Positions 9,170 to 16,788 of a stretch of 64,000 nt of DNA are shown here, one piece after another (the first letter of the stretch is position 1; every line of letters begins with the position of its first letter). The notes beneath the pieces are model-generated. The model was not told where the DNA came from. It saw nothing but the letters and a program-made list of their open reading frames with translations, and did no database searches. The position numbers were made by a program, and so were the translations under genes. Source of the DNA: Sinanaerobacter sp. ZZT-01 (lineage in GTDB: Bacteria > Bacillota > Clostridia > Peptostreptococcales > Anaerovoracaceae); the NCBI RefSeq assembly GCF_035621135.1, contig NZ_CP141728.1, forward strand, positions 3,224,001-3,288,000, read 5' to 3'.

Positions 9170-10110
9170 ATTTCACTCCTTTTTCGAATTCTTGGATCCA
9201 AATAAGAATATGAAATATCCACCAGCCCATTGATTACCATATATATCACTGCAATCCAAATTACATAGGCTTGAATTAAAGGATAGTCATAGGCTTTAAT
9301 CGCAGAAACCGCTAAATTCCCAAGTCCTTGATAAGAAAAAATAACTTCAACTACTGCAGTTCCACCAAGTAAATTTCCCAATGATAAACCAAGCAGGGTG
9401 ATCAGCGGCAATAATGCATTTGGAAAGATATGCTTCCATAGAATAATGCTTTCTTTAATGCCTCTTGCTCTTGCTCCAATAACGTACTCTTGATTCAATT
9501 CTTCCAAAACAGCAGTTCGCACCTGCCTCGTATACTTTGCAGACATTGCAAATGCAAGTGTAACTGCCGGCAAAATCAGCTTTTCGATTCCATTTCCCAT
9601 AGAAACGACTGATACTAATTTAAATTTTACAGCAACCACATATAACAAGAGCATCCCTACCCAAAAATTAGGTATGGATATCCCTAAAAAAGTGCCGCTT
9701 CGTATCAAGTAATCTGCCACCCTGTTTCTCTTAACCGCTGCAAGCATACCAAGTGGAACGGATACAAGAATCATAAAGGCAAGAGAGGTAAATGCCAGCT
9801 TTAAAGTTGGCCATAATCTTACTAAAATAATATCAGCAACAGGTCGGTTCATAGAGTAAGAAATACCAAAATCCCCGCGAAGGCATCCAGCGAGCCAATT
9901 CCAGTACTGGATAAAAAACGGTTTGTTTAACCCCATACTTTCTCTCGTTTGTTCTAAAATTTCCTCACTTGGAATACTCCCAGATACAGCATACATGGTT
10001 CTAACGGGATCCCCTGGAGCCAGGTAGGTTAACCCAAATGTAATAAAACTAATCCCGAATAAAACGATTATAGTCTCAAATAGCCTATTCCTCAATTTTG
10101 TCCCGCTCAA
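9166..10110 (-). CDS. Dpp/Opp/Nik-type ABC permease (B subunit)
   Basis: A 314-residue permease when started at TTG 10110. I chose this codon because a strong AAGGAGGAGG lies four bases before it; the longer reading from ATG 10161 has no such site and overlaps the previous gene. Family features include GISFITFGLTYLAPGDPV in the first segment, the loop GDFGISYSMNRPV and the EAA-type loop EELNQEYVIGARARGIKES. It forms the transmembrane pore with the C subunit. The gene begins 26 bases after the stop of the M14-type gene, so the two are probably co-translated. Confidence 0.87.
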   Translation of the reverse strand: MSGTKLRNRLFETIIVLFGISFITFGLTYLAPGDPVRTMYAVSGSIPSEEILEQTRESMGLNKPFFIQYWNWLAGCLRGDFGISYSMNRPVADIILVRLWPTLKLAFTSLAFMILVSVPLGMLAAVKRNRVADYLIRSGTFLGISIPNFWVGMLLLYVVAVKFKLVSVVSMGNGIEKLILPAVTLAFAMSAKYTRQVRTAVLEELNQEYVIGARARGIKESIILWKHIFPNALLPLITLLGLSLGNLLGGTAVVEVIFSYQGLGNLAVSAIKAYDYPLIQAYVIWIAVIYMVINGLVDISYSYLDPRIRKRSEI

Positions 10111-10135
10111 AATGCCTCCTCCTTGCCTATAATCA

Positions 10136-11092
10136 TTAATCGAAAAGCTTTCCGTAAGCAATGACCGTTTCTTTTTCTAAAACAGACAAGCTTGCGATTT
10201 GATACAAAATAACACTTCTTGCTTTTGCAATATGTCTTTCCAGTAAATTTCCAAAATAATCTCTGATTTCTCCTAATACCTCATTTTCTTCAACGATATC
10301 ACCGGCTCGGTGCCGAGGGTACCAGCATCCTGTTTTTCCTGCCTCTTCATAAAACGCTTCCTTAATCAGGATTTGATCGGTTTTCTCAAATGCACTGCCC
10401 ACAAGAAAGCCCATTGCTCTTAAAATCCTTTTTACATCCAAGATGTCTTCCTTCACTTCATCCTGTGACCAGAGTCCCAGATTTCCTCTTTCAAGCAAAA
10501 TACCCGGGATTCCCAAGCTTCCCGCGTAGTTATAAGCACCTCCACTTCCGTTCTGAGATTGCACAATATATTTTACATTCACTTGCCTTGCCATCTTCTC
10601 GGAAATACGGCAGGTTTCTTCATCGGCTTTTCCCTGGCAATATACATAGGACTTTAATTCTTCATGCCAATCCCCACAATGCAGGTCAATATAATAATCG
10701 ATATGAGAAAAAACTTCTTTCTCTATGTAATAACAAATTTTTTCTGCCAATGTTCCTTCTTTATTCCCGGGAAATTCACGATTTAGATTTTTCCCATCCT
10801 CATAAACACAGCTTTTTGTGCGATGCTCAAATCCGGTTCGATTTACCAATGGAAGTATTATGATATTCCCGCTGATCTGACTCGGTTTTAAAAAAACAGA
10901 CAACTCAAGTGCTGCCTGTATTCCAACATACTCCGCATTATGAATGCCACCTGTTATTAAAATTGTCTTTCCTTCTTCTTTTCCGCAGATAACGGTAATC
11001 GGTAATTGAACGCCTGCTTCTGCGATTTCCACAACTCCCTGAATTTTTTCGTTTCTGTATTTTAATGCTTGCGTAAGGTCAATTAGATTCAT
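10136..11092 (-). CDS. M14-family deacylase/peptidase, AspA/AstE-like
   Basis: A 318-residue protein related to succinylglutamate desuccinylase and aspartoacylase (zinc carboxypeptidase M14 superfamily). The presumed zinc ligands are His51 and Glu54 in GGIHNAEYVG and His138 in DYYIDLHCGD; Glu201 in ILLERGN is the likely catalytic base. The substrate-carboxylate loop KNLNREFPG is also present. The enzyme has no signal peptide, so it acts in the cytoplasm, hydrolysing an amide bond of an imported compound (inference). It is the first gene after the cobalamin riboswitch, with GAGGAG eight bases before its ATG. The substrate is unknown; a peptide, an acyl-amino acid or a metallophore are all possible. 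Confidence 0.82.
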   Translation of the reverse strand: MNLIDLTQALKYRNEKIQGVVEIAEAGVQLPITVICGKEEGKTILITGGIHNAEYVGIQAALELSVFLKPSQISGNIIILPLVNRTGFEHRTKSCVYEDGKNLNREFPGNKEGTLAEKICYYIEKEVFSHIDYYIDLHCGDWHEELKSYVYCQGKADEETCRISEKMARQVNVKYIVQSQNGSGGAYNYAGSLGIPGILLERGNLGLWSQDEVKEDILDVKRILRAMGFLVGSAFEKTDQILIKEAFYEEAGKTGCWYPRHRAGDIVEENEVLGEIRDYFGNLLERHIAKARSVILYQIASLSVLEKETVIAYGKLFD

Positions 11093-11140
11093 TTACATTC
11101 TCCTCATTGCTTATCTCATACTATATCAAGAATATTAATC

Positions 11141-11170
11141 AAAAAAAAATGTACACAAATAAGTGTACAC
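11141..11170 (-). terminator. Intrinsic terminator of the cobalamin riboswitch
   Basis: On the minus strand TGTACAC, a six-base loop and GTGTACA form a perfect seven-pair stem followed by nine consecutive T residues. It lies between the aptamer and the first gene, about 50 bases before the ATG. This is the expected expression platform for ligand-induced termination: bound cobalamin should favour this stem and stop transcription. Confidence 0.8.
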
Positions 11171-11174
11171 AAAG

Positions 11175-11380
11175 AATTCCTTGTCATTTTTTCTTTGAGC
11201 TCACCCATCCTCCGTAGGCATTGCTGATATGCATAAAAGCAGGTCTCCTGGCTTAAAAGCATCGTTCCTTCCTCCTTCCCGGATACAAAATATCCAGTGG
11301 TTTTTGGAAGAAACCCTTTTTTACAGTGACGGGATCGCATTGGACTTACACCAATTTCCCTATTAATCCTCATGGAACTT
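11175..11380 (-). ncRNA. Cobalamin (B12) riboswitch
   Basis: The minus strand carries the conserved core of the cobalamin riboswitch in the right order. First comes AATAGGGAAATTGGTG, then AAGTCCAATGCGATCCCG and TCACTGTAA, later CCACTGG and GGGAAGG, and finally the B12 box GCCAGGAGACCTGC at 11239-11252. The aptamer spans about 11235-11380 and the switching region 11141-11235. A sigma-A promoter lies directly upstream. The riboswitch controls the run of eleven minus-strand genes from 11092 down to 166. An 85-codon reading frame over this RNA is a by-product and not a gene. This accounts for the gene-free stretch 11093-11563 together with the promoter and the miaB terminator. Confidence 0.93.
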
Positions 11381-11391
11381 TTATAATTTAC

Positions 11392-11421
11392 ATTATATCC
11401 TAATTTTCAAACAAATGTCAA
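11392..11421 (-). promoter_or_regulatory. Sigma-A promoter of the cobalamin-riboswitch operon
   Basis: The minus strand reads TTGACA (11416-11421), an 18-base spacer and TATAAT (11392-11397), a consensus match in both hexamers. The expected transcript start near 11385 lies just before the riboswitch aptamer. Confidence 0.85.
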
Positions 11422-11493
11422 CAAATTTCTACAATCCATAAAATTTCTCATACCTTCTTCGATATGGATTTGAAAGCTCAAAAAACATTGGAC

Positions 11494-11543
11494 AGATAAA
11501 AACTGCTGAAAAACATTGCATTGTATGATTTCACAGCAGTTTT
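11494..11543 (-). terminator. Terminator downstream of miaB
   Basis: A ten-pair stem (AAAACTGCTG / CAGCAGTTTT) with a loop of about 25 bases, about 20 bases after the miaB stop. On the minus strand it runs into TTTTTATC. It ends the der-plsY-gpsA-miaB unit before the riboswitch promoter. Confidence 0.65.
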
Positions 11544-11563
11544 AAATCAAATATCTATTTCAC

Positions 11564-12925
11564 TTATGAGATGACTTCTCCGGTCAAACTAAACGTCTTT
11601 CCTTCTGTAATTTTCACTTCTACGATCTCACCGATTAACGCACTGTTTCCTTTAAAATTGACTATCTTTAAAGAATCCGTCCTTCCGGTATAAGTCGTTT
11701 TGTCGGTCTTGCTCGTTCCTTCTACCAATACTTTTTGCACGGTTTTCTCATAGCTCTTATTAATCTGAGCGGTTATCCCATTCATCAACTCTACCAGACG
11801 ATTAAAGCGCTCGTGCTTCACCGACTCAGAAATTTGATCCGTAAGGTTTGCGGCAGGTGTTCCCTTTCTTATGGAATATAAAAATGTAAAAGCAGAATCA
11901 AACTGTGCGGTTTGCACTAGATCCAAAGTTTCAGAAAAATCTTCTTCTGTCTCTCCCGGAAAACCTACAATAATATCAGTGGTAATCGCTATATCCGGAA
12001 CTGCTTTACGAAGTTTTTCAATCAAATGCAGATACTGTTCTTTTGTATAGTTTCGATTCATTTTCTTCAGTAAATTTGTGCTTCCAGACTGAACCGGTAA
12101 ATGAATATGTTTGCAAAGTTTATCACAATCTCGAAAGGCCTGAATCAAATGGTCTGACAAATCCTTTGGATGCGAGGTCATAAATCGAATGCGTTCTAAT
12201 CCATCCACTTCATTCAGTGCATAAATCAGTCCGGCAAAGTCCATCCCGTTTTCTTTTGGCGCACAATAGTCACTTCCGTGGGAGCTGACCCCATAAGAAT
12301 TGACATTTTGACCCAATAAAGTCACTTCTTTTACACCCGCAGCAACTAATTGCTCCACTTCGGAAATAATTTCCTCCGGTCTTCTGCTTCGCTCTCTTCC
12401 TCTCGTATAAGGAACGATGCAGTAAGTACAAAAATTGTTACATCCGTACATTATGTTAACAAAAGCTTTAAAAGGATAAAGCCGCTTAGCTGGTAATCCC
12501 TCCACTACAGCTCCGGCTTCTTCCCAAACATCGACAATTTTTTTACGTTCTGCAAGAACCCCCTCAATCAGCTGGGGAAAAGCGTGGATGTTATGCGTCC
12601 CAAAAACTAAGTCAACCCATGGATATTTGCTTTTCAGAGTGTCAATAATGTGCTGCTGCTGCATCATACAGCCACAGACGGCGACAACAAATGACGGTCT
12701 TTCTTCTTTTATTTTCTTCAGCTGCCCTAAAATGCCGAAAAAACGCTTATCCGCATTTTCTCTCACACTACATGTATTTAAGATTACGATATCTGCATCT
12801 TTTTTCGTTTTTGCTGTCGTAAATCCACGCTCTGCAAGCATACCCGCGATCGTTTCGGAATCACGCTCGTTCATCTGGCAACCAAAGGTCTGTATAAAAA
12901 AACTGCTTGGCTGATTATTTTCCAT
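11564..12925 (-). CDS. miaB: tRNA-2-methylthio-N6-dimethylallyladenosine synthase
   Basis: A 453-residue radical-SAM methylthiotransferase that adds a methylthio group to i6A37 of tRNAs. The N-terminal UPF0004 domain has three cluster cysteines: Cys16 in TFGCQMNERDSE, Cys52 in NTCSVRENA and Cys86 in CGCMMQQ. The radical-SAM motif GCNNFCTYC gives Cys162, Cys166 and Cys169, followed by PYTRGRERSR. A C-terminal TRAM-type domain (from about residue 385) binds RNA. The motif set matches MiaB better than the MtaB or RimO relatives. It is the last gene of the der-plsY-gpsA-miaB unit, 24 bases after gpsA. Confidence 0.95.
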   Translation of the reverse strand: MENNQPSSFFIQTFGCQMNERDSETIAGMLAERGFTTAKTKKDADIVILNTCSVRENADKRFFGILGQLKKIKEERPSFVVAVCGCMMQQQHIIDTLKSKYPWVDLVFGTHNIHAFPQLIEGVLAERKKIVDVWEEAGAVVEGLPAKRLYPFKAFVNIMYGCNNFCTYCIVPYTRGRERSRRPEEIISEVEQLVAAGVKEVTLLGQNVNSYGVSSHGSDYCAPKENGMDFAGLIYALNEVDGLERIRFMTSHPKDLSDHLIQAFRDCDKLCKHIHLPVQSGSTNLLKKMNRNYTKEQYLHLIEKLRKAVPDIAITTDIIVGFPGETEEDFSETLDLVQTAQFDSAFTFLYSIRKGTPAANLTDQISESVKHERFNRLVELMNGITAQINKSYEKTVQKVLVEGTSKTDKTTYTGRTDSLKIVNFKGNSALIGEIVEVKITEGKTFSLTGEVIS

Positions 12926-12949
12926 TTATTTTTCTCCAAATATTTGATA

Positions 12950-13963
12950 TTAACGAATCAGTAAATCTTCTGTTTCGTGTTTTTTGCTGCGGCCCATTAA
13001 TGCAGTAACGGCTTTTCTCGCATCCATTTTATCGTTTACAACTTGATAAATTGCTTCGGTAATCGGCATTTCCACACCATTTTTTTGTGCAAGCTCATAA
13101 GCGGCTTCCGTTGTAAACATTCCTTCTACAACCATACCTACTTTCTGCGTTGCTTCTGCAGGGCGCAATCCTTCTCCAATCATGATACCGCAGCGACGGT
13201 TTCTACTGTGCATACTGGTACAGGTTACAATCAAGTCACCCATTCCGCTGAGTCCGGAAAACGTTTTTTCCTCTGCTCCCAGCTTTACGCCTAATCGAGC
13301 CATCTCTGTCATTCCCCGAGTCATCATTGCCGCCTTAGCATTGTCACCAAATCCCATACCATCTGAAATTCCGGCTCCCAAAGCGATAATATTCTTTAAT
13401 GCGCCTCCCAGTTCCACTCCGACAACGTCTGTATTCGTATAAACACGAAATGTATCAGACATAAAAACATCCTGAATGTATTCCGCCAGTTTGATGTCTT
13501 TCGATGCAGATACAACAGTAGTTGGCATAGCTTTTCCTACTTCTTCTGCATGAGAAGGTCCGGAAAGTACAACGTAATCAGCATCCGGCAGCTTTTCATT
13601 TGCAATTTGAGACATACGAAGCAGTGTTTTCTGTTCAATCCCTTTTGCAACATTAACGAGAACCATATCTTTTCTCAAATAAGGAAGCGCATTTTCCAAA
13701 GCACTTCGAAAATGCTGCGCCGGCGCTGAGAACAGTACAATATCGGCACCCTTTATCGCTTGTTCCGACTCCAGAGCAATATTTAATAATTCTGGGAAAG
13801 AGACCTCCGGTAAATATCTTTTATTTTCTCTGTTCACCCTCAGCTCCTGCGCATGCTGTTCATTAATATCCCACATATTTACTTCATGACCATTTGCGCT
13901 TAAAGTAACTGCTAAAGCGGTTCCCCAGCTTCCAGCTCCCAAAACTGCTATTTTTTTATTCAT
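12950..13963 (-). CDS. gpsA: NAD(P)+-dependent glycerol-3-phosphate dehydrogenase
   Basis: A 337-residue cytoplasmic enzyme that reduces dihydroxyacetone phosphate to sn-glycerol-3-phosphate for phospholipid synthesis. It has the N-terminal Rossmann motif GAGSWGTALA (8-17), the family segments VNVAKGIE and LSGPSHAEEV, the active-site stretch GGALKNIIALGAGISDG with its catalytic Lys, and GLSGMGDLIVTC near residue 250. Length is normal. It lies 16 bases after plsY, which uses its product as acyl acceptor, so the pair carries out consecutive steps. A GGAGG site precedes the ATG. Confidence 0.96.
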   Translation of the reverse strand: MNKKIAVLGAGSWGTALAVTLSANGHEVNMWDINEQHAQELRVNRENKRYLPEVSFPELLNIALESEQAIKGADIVLFSAPAQHFRSALENALPYLRKDMVLVNVAKGIEQKTLLRMSQIANEKLPDADYVVLSGPSHAEEVGKAMPTTVVSASKDIKLAEYIQDVFMSDTFRVYTNTDVVGVELGGALKNIIALGAGISDGMGFGDNAKAAMMTRGMTEMARLGVKLGAEEKTFSGLSGMGDLIVTCTSMHSRNRRCGIMIGEGLRPAEATQKVGMVVEGMFTTEAAYELAQKNGVEMPITEAIYQVVNDKMDARKAVTALMGRSKKHETEDLLIR

Positions 13964-13979
13964 TTTCTGCCTCCAAAAT

Positions 13980-14570
13980 TTATTTTTTTAAAGTTATTTT
14001 TGCTTCTTCTCCATGCAGAATACGTTTGATATTCTGACGATGTTTGAAAATGGCTATTACTCCCATCGCTGACGACCAAAGTAAATACTCAGGATGCATA
14101 TAATAAGCCAAAAACGGAAGTGCCGCAGCAGCTAATACAGATCCAACAGCAACTCTCTTGGAAAAGACGATTCCCAAAAGGGCAATTACCGCAATCTCTA
14201 AACCCAAAATCGGCTCTATGCTTACAATTGCTCCAAACCCGGTTGCAATCCCTTTTCCTCCCCGAAATCCAAATAGAAGGGGCCAGATGTGTCCGATAAA
14301 TACCGCTACACCGCAAAAAACAGCAACGGATTGCCCTCCTATGTAACGACCTAAAAGAACCGCAGTCACACCTTTTAGTATATCAATCGCTAATGTCGCT
14401 ATCGCCGCTTTTTTCCCTAATACACGGAGAACATTGGTACTTCCTGCATTTCCACTACCCTGCGAGCGAATATCAATCCCTGATGCTTTTGCAATTAAAA
14501 TGGCAGGTGAAATATTTCCTATGAAATAGGAAAGTATAACCGAAATTATTAAATAAAGCGGATTACTCAT
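13980..14570 (-). CDS. plsY: Acyl-phosphate:glycerol-3-phosphate acyltransferase
   Basis: A 196-residue membrane enzyme that transfers an acyl group from acyl phosphate to glycerol-3-phosphate, the first committed step of phospholipid synthesis in Gram-positive bacteria. It has about five membrane segments and the three family motifs: GNISPA at 18-23 with SGNAGSTNVLR soon after, GHIWPLLFGFRGGKGIATG in the middle, and KHRQNIKRILHGEE near the end. Its start overlaps the end of der by eight bases, and gpsA follows 16 bases later. Confidence 0.96.
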   Translation of the reverse strand: MSNPLYLIISVILSYFIGNISPAILIAKASGIDIRSQGSGNAGSTNVLRVLGKKAAIATLAIDILKGVTAVLLGRYIGGQSVAVFCGVAVFIGHIWPLLFGFRGGKGIATGFGAIVSIEPILGLEIAVIALLGIVFSKRVAVGSVLAAAALPFLAYYMHPEYLLWSSAMGVIAIFKHRQNIKRILHGEEAKITLKK

Positions 14571-15891
14571 TCACGGACTCACCTTTCTCTCTAAATACAA
14601 ATTTTATAGAAGTACCTTCAAAGCCAAAACCTTCTCTTATCTTATTTTCTAAATAACGGGCATAGGAAAAATGCATCAATTCCCGATCATTAATCTTAAA
14701 CGAGAAAAGCGGCGGTTTCACTGCAACCTGCGTAACATAATAAATTTTCAAACGTTTTCCTTTATCCGAAGGAGGAGACTGCATCATGGTCGCATCAACA
14801 ATCAAGCTGTTCAGCTGCCCAGTTGGAACACGCATCGCTCGTTTGTCTGCAACCATTTTTGCCATGTTGATTAGTTTTTCCAACCGTTGATTTTTTAAAA
14901 CAGAAATAAATACGATAGGCGCATATGTCATAAAGGGCAGCTCTTCACGAATTTCTCTTTCAAAATCTCGCATTGTATTCGTTTCTTTTTCTACCAAATC
15001 CCATTTGTTTACAACGATAATCATTCCTTTTCCGGATTCGTGCGCAACACCTGCAATTTTTTTATCCTGTTCTGTAACACCCTCTTGGGCATCTATCATC
15101 AGGAAACAAACATCACAGCGTTCAATTGCTGAAATAGCACGTATTACACTGTAGCGTTCAATATCCTGAATTACTTTACTCTTTCGACGTATCCCTGCCG
15201 TATCAATTAATAAAAAAGAATCTTCTCCATGCGTAAATGGGGTATCAATCGAATCTCGTGTCGTTCCTGCAATGTTACTGACAATCACACGATTTTCTCC
15301 TAAAAATGCATTGATTAAAGAAGATTTTCCGACATTTGGTTTCCCTATAATTGCTATGTTTGTTCTGTCATCTTCTTCCATTGCATCCTCATTTTGCGGA
15401 AATTTTTCAATGATCATCTCTAAAAGGTCACCCAGTCCCAGCATATTTGCCGCAGAAATAGCAATTGGATCACCTAAACCCAATTCATAAAAATCATAGA
15501 AATCATCTGGGAGCTTCGGAGTATCAATCTTATTCGCAACTAAAATAACATCCTTACCCTTTCGACGCAGCATCGACGCGACTTCCCGATCCGCTGAAGT
15601 CACACCAGATCTTCCATCTACTAGAAATAAAATGACTTGCGCCGTTTCCATTGCAATCTCTGCTTGTGCACGCATCTGAGATAGAATAATATCATCTGAA
15701 TCCGGCTCAATGCCACCCGTATCAATTAAAATAAACGGAGTATCTCTCCATTCTGCTTCTGCATAGATGCGATCTCGAGTTACTCCCGGCGTATCTTCTA
15801 CAATTGATACTCTCCTGCCTACTATTTTATTAAAAAAAGTCGATTTTCCTACGTTTGGTCTGCCTACAACAGCGACTATTGGTTTATTCAT
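14563..15891 (-). CDS. der: Ribosome-assembly GTPase Der (EngA)
   Basis: A 442-residue protein with two tandem GTPase domains and a C-terminal KH-like domain, the arrangement unique to Der. The first P-loop is GRPNVGKST (10-18) with DTPGVTRD and DTGG. The second P-loop is GKPNVGKSS near residue 183, with DTAGIRRKSK and NKWD. Der is needed for maturation of the 50S ribosomal subunit. It is the first gene of its unit and has a sigma-A promoter about 80 bases upstream. Confidence 0.97.
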   Translation of the reverse strand: MNKPIVAVVGRPNVGKSTFFNKIVGRRVSIVEDTPGVTRDRIYAEAEWRDTPFILIDTGGIEPDSDDIILSQMRAQAEIAMETAQVILFLVDGRSGVTSADREVASMLRRKGKDVILVANKIDTPKLPDDFYDFYELGLGDPIAISAANMLGLGDLLEMIIEKFPQNEDAMEEDDRTNIAIIGKPNVGKSSLINAFLGENRVIVSNIAGTTRDSIDTPFTHGEDSFLLIDTAGIRRKSKVIQDIERYSVIRAISAIERCDVCFLMIDAQEGVTEQDKKIAGVAHESGKGMIIVVNKWDLVEKETNTMRDFEREIREELPFMTYAPIVFISVLKNQRLEKLINMAKMVADKRAMRVPTGQLNSLIVDATMMQSPPSDKGKRLKIYYVTQVAVKPPLFSFKINDRELMHFSYARYLENKIREGFGFEGTSIKFVFREKGESVNE

Positions 15892-15969
15892 AATGTCTTC
15901 ACTCCATCTCTCTCTTGTTTTTTCTATTTTAAAAACAAGTAAAAAAATATATATTGCTCAATCAGAGTA

Positions 15970-15998
15970 ATTATAGCAGAAAATGTCTGTTACAGCAA
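15970..15998 (-). promoter_or_regulatory. Sigma-A promoter upstream of der
   Basis: The minus strand has TTGCTG (15993-15998), a 17-base spacer and a perfect TATAAT (15970-15975), about 80 bases before the der start codon. It should drive der-plsY-gpsA-miaB. Confidence 0.7.
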
Positions 15999-16033
15999 TC
16001 AGTTCGTTGTCTTGCGAAAAAACAATCAGTCTT

Positions 16034-16621
16034 TTATAGTAAATCTAAGTATTCCCTATTATGCATATGTACATACTTCATCGTTGCAGAATCTCCATGC
16101 CCTGGATAGATTGTGATATCGTTATTCCATCTTGAAATAATTTCCCTTACAGTGCGGCGCATCTCCTGCTCTGAGCCATCTGCCAAATCCGTACGTCCGA
16201 GATCTATATTAAATATAGTGTCTCCCGTAAATACACATTTGCTTTTTTCTGAAAAAAAGCATACACTGCCATGGGTATGCCCCGGTGTATGTATCACTCG
16301 AATTTCTTCTTCACCTAAAAGGAAGACCTCTCCACCTTCAAGCATTCCGTCTACATTTTTTTTATACTGCTCGATATCCTGCCAATGCAGGTAAACCGGA
16401 CAGTTCCATTCCTTTTTTAAGCGTTCTACCGCTCCCACATGATCGTAATGATGGTGCGTAAGCAAAATGCCCTTTACTGATAAATTTAAAGCAGAACAAC
16501 TCTTTAGAAATCGTTCCGGCAGATAACCGGGATCAATAATAAAAGCTTCTCCGCCTTCTTTATCATAAAGCACATAACCATTACTCTCTAAATTTCCTCC
16601 GATAAACCGTTTAATTTTCAT
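16034..16621 (-). CDS. Metallo-beta-lactamase-fold hydrolase, glyoxalase II-like
   Basis: A 195-residue metallohydrolase. The metal-binding motif THHHYDHVG near residue 55 fits the THxHxDH pattern, and the later His in HTPGHTHGS, the bridging Asp in FTGDTIFN and the last His in YPGHG complete a two-metal site. The short form resembles YcbL-type glyoxalase II-like proteins. The exact substrate is unknown; a thioester such as S-lactoylglutathione or a related thiol ester is possible. I start it at ATG 16621 because GGAGG lies five bases upstream; the earlier in-frame ATG at 16633 is itself part of that ribosome-binding site. It is monocistronic and divergent from trkA. Confidence 0.87.
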   Translation of the reverse strand: MKIKRFIGGNLESNGYVLYDKEGGEAFIIDPGYLPERFLKSCSALNLSVKGILLTHHHYDHVGAVERLKKEWNCPVYLHWQDIEQYKKNVDGMLEGGEVFLLGEEEIRVIHTPGHTHGSVCFFSEKSKCVFTGDTIFNIDLGRTDLADGSEQEMRRTVREIISRWNNDITIYPGHGDSATMKYVHMHNREYLDLL

Positions 16622-16660
16622 TCTATCCTCCATAAAATAAGATACTATTTTGTAAGACTG

Positions 16661-16689
16661 ATTTTACCCTATTTCGTTGCAAAATACAA
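16661..16689 (-). promoter_or_regulatory. Promoter of the metallo-hydrolase gene
   Basis: The minus strand shows TTGTAT (16684-16689), a 17-base spacer and TAAAAT (16661-16666), about 40 bases before the start. It is back to back with the trkA promoter. Confidence 0.5.
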
Positions 16690-16696
16690 TTTTTCA

Positions 16697-16724
16697 TTGA
16701 TTTCATTAAAAATAATGATACAAT
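16697..16724 (+). promoter_or_regulatory. Candidate promoter of trkA-trkH
   Basis: TTGATT (16697-16702), a 16-base spacer and TACAAT (16719-16724), 64 bases before the trkA ATG. The match is fair and the region is AT-rich, so other -10 sites are possible. Confidence 0.45.
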
Positions 16725-16788
16725 AATAAAATATATAATAAGTAAATGCGGAATAGTAAACTGTATTTATATATCGAGGAGTAACGAA

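Noticed and set aside
9166-10161. ATG 10161 as the DppB start
   Set aside because: No ribosome-binding site and a 26-base overlap with the previous gene; TTG 10110 has AAGGAGGAGG four bases upstream.
11116-11373. An 85-codon minus-strand open reading frame
   Set aside because: It lies wholly on the cobalamin riboswitch and its terminator; the conserved bases follow RNA structure and the protein resembles nothing.
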